Of a DNA stretch of 6,552 nt, positions 1 through 6,362 are shown piece after piece (the stretch's first letter is position 1; the number at the start of each line of letters is the position of its first letter). Source of the DNA: Gallionella sp. (GTDB lineage Bacteria; Pseudomonadota; Gammaproteobacteria; Burkholderiales; Gallionellaceae). The stretch is from positions 1 to 6,552 of the forward strand of contig JANYHX010000175.1 of assembly GCA_025362155.1 (NCBI GenBank), given 5' to 3'. Position numbers and translations under genes: made by a program. The notes beneath the pieces were generated by a model. The model did no database searches, was not told the DNA's origin, and worked only from the letters and a program-made list of their open reading frames with translations.

Positions 1-837
1 CGGAAGGCCGACAACAATGAAGATCGCCTGCGCAATCTGCCTGCCATCCATGTAGCCAAGACTTCCGTACTTAAGAGGATCAAAGAGCAGCAGCACGAAA
101 AAACTCATGACGACCCAACATATAGCAAGGAACAGGTAGACGCGTGCGGCTTTTGGAAGGACGCTGGGGAGATTGTCCGCCACGGCATTTATCGCGGTCA
201 GAAGGCCAAAGAGTGGGCCAGTGACGATTACAAAATACAAAACTATTTCGCTTCCGAAATGATGCAGCCAACCATCAAAGTCGGTTCGGTGATCCCAAGC
301 AGCAAAAAGAATCAGTGCTGTCATTGGCAATGCGGCATAGATAAGCCGGAATACAGGACTCCGGAGATGGGATAGCCATGAAGGACGCCTTTTTGGCAAC
401 GACTTGATGAAGGCGTCCATGGTTGCAGCCATTTCTGGCGATGGATTCGGCAATGGGCGCTGTTTGTCCTTGTGCGAAAGTGCCTCCATCTCCGTTAGCT
501 TTGCCTTGAGATCGTCCCAGTTTCGTACTCTGGGCGCCTGTGCATAGAAGCTATTTGGCCCAAAGTGTTGTGCGTACTGACGCACGTCATCGTCCACTGC
601 CGGATCGGGGTATGGCTCGTACCAAATAGCTATTTTCCGTTGAACATTTGTACAAAGTACTGGGAACTCAAGGCGTGTGCTTACATGGCAATGTGGGCAA
701 GTTACGAGGTTAAGCTGGTTATCTGCTACTAGGCGACGATTTTGGGGGTCCTCGACCCACAACGACCTATAGAGCTCGACATCGAAGTGAGCCTTACATG
801 CCGGGCAGGTGATTCGCGCTGGAACTCGCTTACTCAA
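1..837 (-). CDS. CpXC-like zinc-ribbon membrane protein, C-terminus beyond window edge
   Basis: The reading frame is open from a TTG codon at 837 to base 1 (279 codons, no stop). TTG is chosen because AGGGGG (850-845) lies 7 nt upstream and the N-terminus then begins just before the first metal motif. Residues 11-14 are CPAC and 47-50 are CPHC, a four-cysteine zinc-ribbon arrangement. The stretch after the second pair, about residues 54-76 (RLEFPVLCTN then KIAIWYEP), resembles the CpXC domain family as I recall it. A polar linker (about 80-155, with proline-rich LPNPSPE) leads to hydrophobic segments near 163-181, 198-219 and 233-252, with a fourth beginning near 268. The picture is a soluble metal-binding head on a polytopic inner-membrane anchor. 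No substrate or partner can be inferred. Codons such as AGG, CTA, GTA and ATA are commoner than in recA, which may indicate acquisition. The gene follows recX in the same direction after 74 bp. It is easy to miss because it lacks an ATG start. Confidence 0.8.
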   Translation of the reverse strand, partial: MSKRVPARITCPACKAHFDVELYRSLWVEDPQNRRLVADNQLNLVTCPHCHVSTRLEFPVLCTNVQRKIAIWYEPYPDPAVDDDVRQYAQHFGPNSFYAQAPRVRNWDDLKAKLTEMEALSHKDKQRPLPNPSPEMAATMDAFIKSLPKRRPSWLSHLRSPVFRLIYAALPMTALILFAAWDHRTDFDGWLHHFGSEIVLYFVIVTGPLFGLLTAINAVADNLPSVLPKAARVYLFLAICWVVMSFFVLLLFDPLKYGSLGYMDGRQIAQAIFIVVGLP

Positions 838-844
838 TTCAGTA

Positions 845-850
845 CCCCCT
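845..850 (-). promoter_or_regulatory. Ribosome binding site deciding the TTG start of the CpXC-like gene
   Basis: Reading leftwards the sequence is AGGGGG-TACTGAA-TTG, a strong purine-rich Shine-Dalgarno sequence at 7-nt spacing. No ATG or GTG in this frame lies between it and the CPAC motif, so TTG is the best start. Confidence 0.65.
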
Positions 851-911
851 GGGAGCTAACGTAATTTAGGCGACATGTTACTCGCCAAGTTATGCAACAT
901 ATCAAGCATCT

Positions 912-1386
912 TCAATCCTCCGTTTCCGTCACGCGCAGCACTTTGAAAATCACATCCAGCGAGAACCCTCGCGATTGCAGGAACCGGACTTGCTTCGCTT
1001 TTTCTTTCTCGTCCTGCGGAGCGCCGCCGAATTTCTTTTGCCACACCTCGCGCGCCGCTGCCAATTCGCTTTCTTTTAATTCCGGCAACGCAGCAGTGAT
1101 CAATTCTTCCGCAATGCCTTTTTGACGCAACTCGTGTGTAATGCGTTGGGTGCCGAAACGGCTGCGCTTGGCGTGTACCAGTTGGGTTGCGGCGCGTGCA
1201 TCAGACAGCCAGCCGCGCGCGGTAAAATCATCCAACAGCGCATCCAGACTTACATGGCCGGAGGAATCAAATGCCTGCTCAAAGTCTTCCTCGACTTGCA
1301 CGTACGGCAACAATTTTTTACGCAACTCGGCGCGGCTGTACTCGCGCCGAGCCAAGTACTGTAAGCCTCGCGCGCGTAAACTTAGC

Positions 1387-1403
<17 letters not shown>
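912..1403 (-). CDS. recX: RecX, regulatory protein of RecA
   Basis: RecX binds RecA filaments in the cytoplasm and limits their extension and activity, which tunes recombination and the SOS response. The protein is helical and basic. [25 protein letters not shown] near the N-terminus is the first helical RecX repeat. [21 protein letters not shown] and [12 protein letters not shown] in the middle, and [16 protein letters not shown] near the end, are the usual RecX signatures. I prefer GTG at 1403 (163 aa), which gives an N-terminus [17 protein letters not shown] like short betaproteobacterial RecX proteins. An upstream in-frame GTG at 1427 would give 171 aa. Neither has a clear ribosome binding site. 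Either start overlaps the end of recA (stop 1389-1387), by 17 or 41 nt, so translation is probably coupled to recA. The E. coli protein is 166 aa, so the length is normal. Confidence 0.93.
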
Positions 1404-2466
<1,063 letters not shown>

Positions 2467-2491
2467 TCTGTTTTCCCCTTAAAAATATAGT

Positions 2492-2519
2492 GGGCAAATT
2501 ATGGCACATCAATTTGCCC
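2492..2519. repeat. Perfect inverted repeat in the recA promoter, 9-bp arms
   Basis: GGGCAAATT (2492-2500) and AATTTGCCC (2511-2519) are exact reverse complements with a 10-bp spacer. The repeat fills the spacer and covers half of the -10 box of the predicted recA promoter. As DNA it could be an operator for a dimeric regulator. As RNA made by readthrough from pncC it would form a 9-bp stem followed by ACTATATTTTT, a weak terminator-like shape. The sequence does not decide between these readings. Confidence 0.55.
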
Positions 2520-2526
2520 TTGTACA
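2498..2526 (-). promoter_or_regulatory. Predicted recA promoter
   Basis: On the minus strand TGTACA (2526-2521) and CATAAT (2503-2498) are separated by exactly 17 bp, matching the sigma70 -35 box at 4 of 6 and the -10 box at 5 of 6. This would start transcription near 2491 and give a leader of about 25 nt that includes the AAGGGG ribosome binding site. A second pair, TTGATG (2512-2507) and TATATT (2489-2484), also has 17-bp spacing but would leave a leader of only about 12-15 nt. The first pair is preferred. This is prediction by eye. Confidence 0.55.
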
Positions 2527-2539
2527 GAACGATCGTTCT
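2526..2539. promoter_or_regulatory. Perfect 14-bp palindrome, candidate SOS operator of recA
   Basis: AGAACGATCGTTCT is fully self-complementary and overlaps the first base of the predicted -35 box, where a bound repressor would block RNA polymerase. It fits the GAAC-N4-GTTC form of LexA boxes known from Gram-positive bacteria. The CTGT-N8-ACAG form usual in beta- and gammaproteobacteria is not seen in this gap. TetR-family operators can also look like AACGATCGTT, so the binding protein is uncertain. Confidence 0.5.
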
Positions 2540-2549
2540 TTTATTATTG

Positions 2550-3041
2550 CTAAGCCATTTCGGTCGATTGATTCAGCATATCCATCACGCCCTGCAACGC
2601 GATATGAACCGCTTGGGCGCGCACTTCAGCGCGATTACCCTTTAATTGATGCCGCCGTGCGTGAATATTTCCTTGCCCTATACCCCAGGCGAACCATACG
2701 GTACCCACAGGCTTATCCGCTGTACCGCCATCCGGCCCCGCAATGCCAGTTACGGCCACTGCCACTTGTGCAGCACTGTGTTGCAACGCGCCCGCAACCA
2801 TTTCACGCGCTGTCATCTCCGACACTGCACCGTGTTGCCTAAGCGTAGTTTCACGCACGCCCAGCATTTGTTGTTTAGACAGATTGGAGTAAGTCACAAA
2901 GCCGCGCTCGAACCAGGCCGAGCTGCCTGCCACCTCGGTGATTGCCTGCGCGACCCCGCCACCGGTGCAGGATTCTGCTGTCACCAGCATTAAGCCGTGT
3001 GATTTAAGTGCGGCGCCTAGTTGTGCGGCCAGAATATCCAT
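2550..3041 (-). CDS. pncC: PncC, nicotinamide-nucleotide amidohydrolase (CinA C-terminal domain protein)
   Basis: PncC deamidates nicotinamide mononucleotide to nicotinate mononucleotide in the cytoplasm, returning NMN (for example from DNA ligase) to NAD synthesis. The 163-aa product is the stand-alone CinA C-terminal domain, without the N-terminal MoaB-like part of full CinA. TAESCTGGG (21-29) carries the conserved active-site serine loop, and VTGIAGPDGGT (97-107) with KPVGTVWFAW (110-119) are the other family hallmarks. ATG at 3041 is chosen because GGGG (3051-3048) precedes it at suitable spacing. An in-frame GTG at 3053 would add four residues but lacks a well-placed binding site. The gene lies 44 bp after metZ and is probably read from the metZ promoter. 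Placement directly upstream of recA is the same as in E. coli, a long-conserved neighbourhood. Confidence 0.95.
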   Translation of the reverse strand: MDILAAQLGAALKSHGLMLVTAESCTGGGVAQAITEVAGSSAWFERGFVTYSNLSKQQMLGVRETTLRQHGAVSEMTAREMVAGALQHSAAQVAVAVTGIAGPDGGTADKPVGTVWFAWGIGQGNIHARRHQLKGNRAEVRAQAVHIALQGVMDMLNQSTEMA

Positions 3042-3065
3042 TAATTTCCCCACCCGCTTACGCCG

Positions 3066-3083
3066 CTCTCCTCCGGAGGAGAG
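3066..3083. repeat. Perfect 18-bp palindrome between metZ and pncC
   Basis: CTCTCCTCCGGAGGAGAG is exactly self-complementary and begins 2 nt after the metZ stop codon on the minus strand. In the transcript it can fold as a 7-bp stem closed by CCGG. It contains GGAGG and its complement CCTCC, so a strong Shine-Dalgarno-like sequence is held in its own hairpin. It lies about 34 nt from the pncC ATG, too far to act as its binding site. No T-run follows, so it is not an intrinsic terminator. Confidence 0.7.
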
Positions 3084-3085
3084 GG

Positions 3086-4288
3086 CTAAGCCAGTCCTCG
3101 TGCGAGGTCATTCTGTATATCCACAACCGCTTCCAATCCTACCGCGATGCGGATCAGACCATCGGTAATGCCCGCCGCCGCGCGCGCTTCAGGCGTGATG
3201 CGTGCATGGGTAGTGCTGGCCGGATGGGTGATGGTGGTTTTGGTGTCGCCCAAATTGGCGGTAATGGACAGCAGCCTGGTGTTATCGATCACGCGCCAGG
3301 CAGCAGCTTTGCCATTCCCCCGGGATGACGCGACTTCAAAGGACACAATACCGCCGCCGGTTTTCTGCTGTTTCATCGCCAGCTGATGTTGCGGATGCGA
3401 CGGCAAGCCCGGATAGAAAACGCGTTGTACATTAGGCTGCGTTTCCAGCCAATGCGCCAAAGCCAATGCATTCGCGCTGTGCGCGTCCATGCGTATCTTA
3501 AGCGTCTCCAAGCCTTTTAAAAATATCCAGGCATTGAACGCGCTCATGGTCGGGCCTGCGGTACGCAGAAACTGGTACACGCCTTCCATATTCTTCTTTC
3601 TGCCCAGCACCGCGCCGCCCAGAACGCGCCCTTGCCCGTCGATATACTTGGTCGCGGAATGAATCACGATGTCCGCACCCAATGTAAACGGCTGTTGCAG
3701 GATAGGCGTGCAGAAGCAATTGTCCACTGCCAGCAGCGCGCCGCATTGTTTCGCCACCGCAGCGATTGCCGTGATGTCGGATATCTCGGTGAGCGGATTG
3801 GATGGTGTCTCCAGAAAAAACAATTTTGTATTCGGACGCACGGCAGCCTTCCACTCAGCAACATCGGTAGCGGAAACAAAAGTCGTCTCCACACCAAATT
3901 TTTTGATGATGTTGTTGAACAAATTGATCGTCGCGCCAAAAATACTGCGCGATGCGACGATGTGATCGCCCGCCTTGAGCAAGCCCATCACGCAGGCCAA
4001 TATCGCCGACATGCCGGATGCGGTGGCAACACATTGCTCCGCACCTTCCATTGCAGCGAGGCGTTCCTCGAACATCGTGACGGTAGGATTGGTGAAGCGC
4101 GCATAAATATTGCCCGGCTGCTCGCCGATGAAGCGCGCAGCGGCCTGCGCGGCATTCTCGAACACGAAGCTGGAAGTCAGAAACATCGCTTCGCTATGTT
4201 CGCCAAACTGGCTGCGCACGGTACCGGCATGCACCGCGAGTGTTTCTGGCTGATAGGCAGACGCTGCCTGGTCGGATTGATTTGTCAT
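3086..4288 (-). CDS. metZ: MetZ, O-succinylhomoserine sulfhydrylase
   Basis: MetZ is a cytoplasmic PLP enzyme that makes homocysteine directly from O-succinylhomoserine and sulfide, bypassing cystathionine in methionine synthesis. The 400-aa product is full length for the Cys/Met-metabolism PLP family. Numbered from the chosen ATG, NIYARFTNPTV (60-70) holds the Tyr and Arg that contact the cofactor phosphate of the neighbouring subunit, ASGMS (90-94) is the PLP phosphate loop, Asp189 in AVDN pairs with the pyridine nitrogen, Lys214 in SATKYIDGQGR forms the Schiff base, and SITANLGDTKTTITHP leads to the substrate-carboxylate Arg380 in LIRIAVGLE. The motif set is typical of MetZ; MetB or MetY is less likely but cannot be excluded by eye. 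ATG at 4288 has AAAGGA (4301-4296) at 7 nt. A TTG at 4306 would add six residues but lies inside the terminator U-run. Expression is probably set by the SAM-II leader upstream. pncC follows after 44 bp. Confidence 0.95.
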   Translation of the reverse strand: MTNQSDQAASAYQPETLAVHAGTVRSQFGEHSEAMFLTSSFVFENAAQAAARFIGEQPGNIYARFTNPTVTMFEERLAAMEGAEQCVATASGMSAILACVMGLLKAGDHIVASRSIFGATINLFNNIIKKFGVETTFVSATDVAEWKAAVRPNTKLFFLETPSNPLTEISDITAIAAVAKQCGALLAVDNCFCTPILQQPFTLGADIVIHSATKYIDGQGRVLGGAVLGRKKNMEGVYQFLRTAGPTMSAFNAWIFLKGLETLKIRMDAHSANALALAHWLETQPNVQRVFYPGLPSHPQHQLAMKQQKTGGGIVSFEVASSRGNGKAAAWRVIDNTRLLSITANLGDTKTTITHPASTTHARITPEARAAAGITDGLIRIAVGLEAVVDIQNDLARGLA

Positions 4289-4304
4289 GACTGCATCCTT
4301 TAGC

Positions 4305-4343
4305 AAATAAAAAACCCGGAAAGCTTAGCGCTAAACCGGGTTT
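4305..4343 (-). terminator. Intrinsic terminator in the metZ leader, riboswitch expression platform
   Basis: On the minus strand AAACCCGG (4343-4336) pairs perfectly with CCGGGTTT (4319-4312) across a 16-nt loop, and the 3' arm runs into a tract of six T (4314-4309) followed by ATTT. This is a sound Rho-independent terminator only a few bases before the metZ ribosome binding site, reading towards metZ. It lies directly after the SAM-II aptamer, so it is best read as the regulated element. The end of a distant upstream transcript is less likely. The loop contains a 10-bp palindrome, TTAGCGCTAA. Confidence 0.85.
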
Positions 4344-4344
4344 C

Positions 4345-4400
4345 CCTCGCTTTAGCTGTATTTATAATGCGCCCGCAAGCTGTTCCTCAAATCGGCGCAG
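4345..4400 (-). promoter_or_regulatory. SAM-II riboswitch aptamer controlling metZ
   Basis: Read on the minus strand, the segment contains the hallmarks of the SAM-II (SAM-alpha) family in order: P1 5' arm TGCGCC (4399-4394), GATTTGA, GCTTGC (4380-4375), P1 3' arm GGCGCA (4373-4368), an A/U-rich joint TTATAAAT, then AGCTAAAGC, whose GCTAAA contributes to the ligand pseudoknot. P1 has 6 perfect Watson-Crick pairs. GCUU in the loop can pair with AAGC after GCUA to give a short pseudoknot helix. SAM-II senses S-adenosylmethionine and turns methionine genes off. Its place between a promoter and a terminator before metZ fits exactly. The family is best known from Alphaproteobacteria and Bacteroidetes. 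Identification is from recalled consensus; a covariance-model search was not possible. Confidence 0.87.
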
Positions 4401-4405
4401 GTTGT

Positions 4406-4435
4406 AACTTACCACCCGCCTTCTCATATTGTCAA
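4406..4435 (-). promoter_or_regulatory. Predicted metZ promoter
   Basis: A perfect -35 hexamer TTGACA (4435-4430) is followed after 18 bp by a weak -10, TAAGTT (4411-4406). Initiation would fall near 4400, just before P1 of the SAM-II aptamer, as expected for this compact riboswitch. The -10 match is poor (3 of 6), so the exact start is uncertain. Confidence 0.5.
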
Positions 4436-4440
4436 CAATC

Positions 4441-4649
4441 TGTCTTCCGCCAAGCTGATTGCATTTTCACCCGCCACCACATCCGGAACGATACCAGAAA
4501 ACGTGGTCTGAGCTAACCTCATTGATTCTAGTAATGCTAATCCACTTCAGCCCCTTCGTGAAAACCGCTTCGATTGTGCACTGAATTTTCATGTCCGGCA
4601 AACGCTCATCAGCCGTGCTAAAGTGCAATGCATAAAGGGGAAACAACGC
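4441..4649. other. Intergenic region between the metZ promoter and the phosphotransferase gene
   Basis: These 209 bp hold the left copy of the 20-bp direct repeat (4508-4527) and the ribosome binding site AAGGGG (4635-4640) of the downstream gene. I see no convincing sigma70 promoter, RNA gene or conserved protein here. A 41-codon minus-strand frame (4590 to 4467) has no good binding site and is not annotated. Confidence 0.5.
4508..4527 (+). repeat. Left copy of imperfect 20-bp direct repeat
   Basis: CTGAGCTAACCTCATTGATT matches the right copy at 6343-6362 at 19 of 20 positions, in the same orientation and 1,835 bp apart. The preceding GTGGTC can be aligned with GGGGTC of the right copy if a 4-nt gap (AGAC) is allowed, so this looks like a decayed copy of the same REP-like element, with the hairpin lost. 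Confidence 0.65.
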
Positions 4650-6266
4650 ATGAACCCCACACAACGCTTATCGGCAAACATCTCACCGGATTTGTTGCGC
4701 CAGCAACAGCTGATGGATGCTTTGTGCGCACGCGGATATTTTTCCCGTAACCCCAAGGTCAAAGAGACGCACATCTCCTGGGTGCTGCTGACCGGACGCG
4801 ATGCTTACAAGATCAAGAAAGCAGTCGATCTTGGCTTCCTCGATTTTTGCACTCTGGAGGCACGACACTTTTATTGCACTGAGGAACTACGTCTCAACCG
4901 CCGCCTTGCCCCAGATTTTTACCTCGATGTCGTTGCCATAGGCGGCACCCCGGAGCAGCCGGTGCTGGGTAAAGAGCCCGCCATCGAGTATGCGATCCAC
5001 ATGCGGCGTTTCGCCCAATTGAGCTTAATGGATCGCATTCTGGCACACGGTGGTGTCACGCACGCTCATATTGACAAACTGGCCGCTGTCATCGCCAACT
5101 TCCACACTGCGCTGCCACCTGCCGCAGCGGATTCGCCGTTTTGCTCGACGGCTGCGATACAGACGGCAGCGTTGCAAAATTTCGAGCGATTGCCACAGTT
5201 GCTCGGTGCTCCCGGTGAGCTGACCATGCTGGAAGCGGTGCGCGAGGCCAACGAGAGAGAGTTCGCCGCCCGTGAGCCACTCTTCCGGCAGCGCGCGGCT
5301 GCAGGCTGTGTGCGCGAATGCCATGGCGATCTGCATCTCGGCAACATCGTGCTGCTGAACGATATGCCCACTCCTTTTGACTGCATCGAGTTCAGCACCG
5401 CACTGCGCTGGATCGATGTGATCAGCGAGATCAGTTTCACGGTCATGGATCTGTTGCAGCGTGACCGGCCGTATCTGGCCTGGCGCTTGCTCAACGCTTA
5501 TCTGGAAAACACCGGAGATTATCAAGGGTGCGGTGTGTTGCGCTTCTATCTCGCCTACCGCGCGATGGTGCGTGCCAAGATCGCCGCGATACGCGCCAAT
5601 CAGTGCAGCGTTGCAAAGGCAAGACATGAGTTGAAGTCCTGCCGCAGTTATCTCGGCCTGGCCCATGACTGCCTGACACATCGTCGTCCTGCGCTGATCA
5701 TCACGCATGGTCTGCCCGGTTGCGGCAAAAGCACCTTCGCGCAGATCGCGCTGGAGCGGTTGGGCGCGATCCGCATCCGCTCGGATGTCGAGCGCAAGCG
5801 GCTGTTCGGCTTGACGGCACTGGCTGACAGCAACTCGCAAATCGATGCGGGCATCTACAGCGAGGATGCGACACGCCGCACCTACGCCCGCCTGCATGAA
5901 CTGGCGCGCGACGTGATCGCTGCGGGGTTTCCGGTCATCGTCGATGCCGCTTTTTTGCGCTATGCCGAACGTGAGAGTTTTCGCGCGCTTGCGCAGGAAA
6001 TGGCTGCACCCTTCGTGATTGCCGGTTTGCAGACTGACGCGGCAGTGCTGGCGGAACGGCTGGCGGAACGGCTGGCGCAACGGAACAGTCGCGGCAACGA
6101 TGCTTCTGAAGCCGACATAGCTGTATTTGAAAAACTGAAAGTTACTCAGGAGCCACTACGTGATGATGAGTTAATTGCCACTGTGACTTTCATCAACAAC
6201 GGAGATGTCGATGCGCTGCGGTCGGCCATCGAAGGATGGAAGTCGCTCGAAGCACATCTGGCATGA
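4650..6266 (+). CDS. Bifunctional phosphotransferase-like / P-loop kinase-like protein
   Basis: This 538-aa protein fuses two domains. The N-terminal part (about 25-340) is an aminoglycoside-phosphotransferase/kinase-like fold: AYKIKKAVDLGFLDF (52-66) carries candidate ATP-binding lysines, HGDLHLGN (225-232) is the catalytic loop with Asp227 and Asn232, and PFDCIEF (242-248) supplies a metal-binding Asp244. The C-terminal part (about 346-538) is a P-loop kinase-like domain with Walker A GLPGCGKST (354-362), RIRSDVERKRLFG (375-387) and a Walker B-like VIVDAAFL (429-436). This fusion is a widespread bacterial family whose substrate is, to my knowledge, not established. The name does not show antibiotic resistance. 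ATG at 4650 has AAGGGG (4635-4640) 9 nt upstream; an in-frame GTG at 4623 lies before that site and is not preferred. The gene is divergent from metZ, convergent with purF, and bounded by direct repeats. A 12-bp tandem repeat adds LAER near residue 470. Confidence 0.9.
   Translation: MNPTQRLSANISPDLLRQQQLMDALCARGYFSRNPKVKETHISWVLLTGRDAYKIKKAVDLGFLDFCTLEARHFYCTEELRLNRRLAPDFYLDVVAIGGTPEQPVLGKEPAIEYAIHMRRFAQLSLMDRILAHGGVTHAHIDKLAAVIANFHTALPPAAADSPFCSTAAIQTAALQNFERLPQLLGAPGELTMLEAVREANEREFAAREPLFRQRAAAGCVRECHGDLHLGNIVLLNDMPTPFDCIEFSTALRWIDVISEISFTVMDLLQRDRPYLAWRLLNAYLENTGDYQGCGVLRFYLAYRAMVRAKIAAIRANQCSVAKARHELKSCRSYLGLAHDCLTHRRPALIITHGLPGCGKSTFAQIALERLGAIRIRSDVERKRLFGLTALADSNSQIDAGIYSEDATRRTYARLHELARDVIAAGFPVIVDAAFLRYAERESFRALAQEMAAPFVIAGLQTDAAVLAERLAERLAQRNSRGNDASEADIAVFEKLKVTQEPLRDDELIATVTFINNGDVDALRSAIEGWKSLEAHLA
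6048..6083 (+). repeat. 12-bp tandem repeat, three units, in frame
   Basis: CTGGCGGAACGG occurs twice perfectly (6048-6059, 6060-6071) and a third time with one change, CTGGCGCAACGG (6072-6083). It encodes LAER-LAER-LAQR in the C-terminal kinase-like domain, in a helix before the NDASEAD segment. Unit length is a multiple of three, so slippage would change protein length without breaking the frame. Confidence 0.9.
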
Positions 6267-6268
6267 GA

Positions 6269-6305
6269 TTGGAATATTAAAAATCAAGGTGGATTCTAAT
6301 TCCAA
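6269..6305. repeat. Short inverted repeat after the phosphotransferase gene
   Basis: TTGGAAT (6269-6275) and ATTCCAA (6299-6305) are exact reverse complements around a 23-nt A/T-rich loop, just after the stop codon. A second, overlapping pairing of GGTGG (6288-6292) with CCACC (6311-6315) is possible. There is no T-run, so it is only a weak candidate for 3'-end structure. Confidence 0.4.
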
Positions 6306-6329
6306 GTGCACCACCATATGACTTCAAGG

Positions 6330-6359
6330 CAATGGGGTCAGACTGAGCTAACCCCATTG
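6330..6359. repeat. REP-like hairpin between convergent genes at the purF stop
   Basis: CAATGGGGT (6330-6338) and ACCCCATTG (6351-6359) are perfect 9-bp arms around a 12-nt loop. The sequence GGGGTCAGACTGAGC is of the type I recall as dispersed repeats in environmental proteobacteria. It could act as a two-way transcription boundary for the converging phosphotransferase gene and purF. It is also the source of the right direct-repeat copy. Confidence 0.65.
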
Positions 6360-6362
6360 ATT
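6343..6362 (+). repeat. Right copy of imperfect 20-bp direct repeat
   Basis: CTGAGCTAACCCCATTGATT differs from the copy at 4508-4527 at one base. Its last two bases are part of the purF stop codon (6363-6361), so it marks the exact end of purF. The two copies bracket the single plus-strand gene of the window. Confidence 0.65.

Noticed and set aside
838..911. A terminator between recX and the CpXC-like gene
   Set aside because: The only stem found is GGCGA/TCGCC (5 bp) with no T-run. It is too weak to call.
856..1044. A 62-codon minus-strand frame overlapping the end of recX
   Set aside because: It is an out-of-frame shadow of recX, with no binding site or family signature.
3632..4303. A 223-codon plus-strand open frame antisense to metZ
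   Set aside because: It is a complement of conserved metZ codons with no motif of its own.
4312..4343. The metZ leader hairpin as a plus-strand terminator
   Set aside because: In the plus direction only TTT then CCC follows the stem. The long U-run is on the minus strand, towards metZ.
4467..4664. A small minus-strand frame (65 codons, or 41 from an internal ATG at 4590) in the intergenic region
   Set aside because: No good ribosome binding site, no recognised motif, and it runs through the degenerate direct repeat, so it is more likely chance or a remnant.
5025..6080. A 351-codon open frame on the minus strand, antisense to the phosphotransferase-like gene
   Set aside because: It is fully antisense to a gene with intact catalytic and Walker motifs, has no recognisable domain, and is a typical shadow of a GC-rich coding frame.
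4650..6266. Reading the phosphotransferase-like gene as an antibiotic-resistance gene
   Set aside because: The fold is APH-like, but the fusion with a P-loop kinase domain belongs to a general family with no established aminoglycoside substrate.
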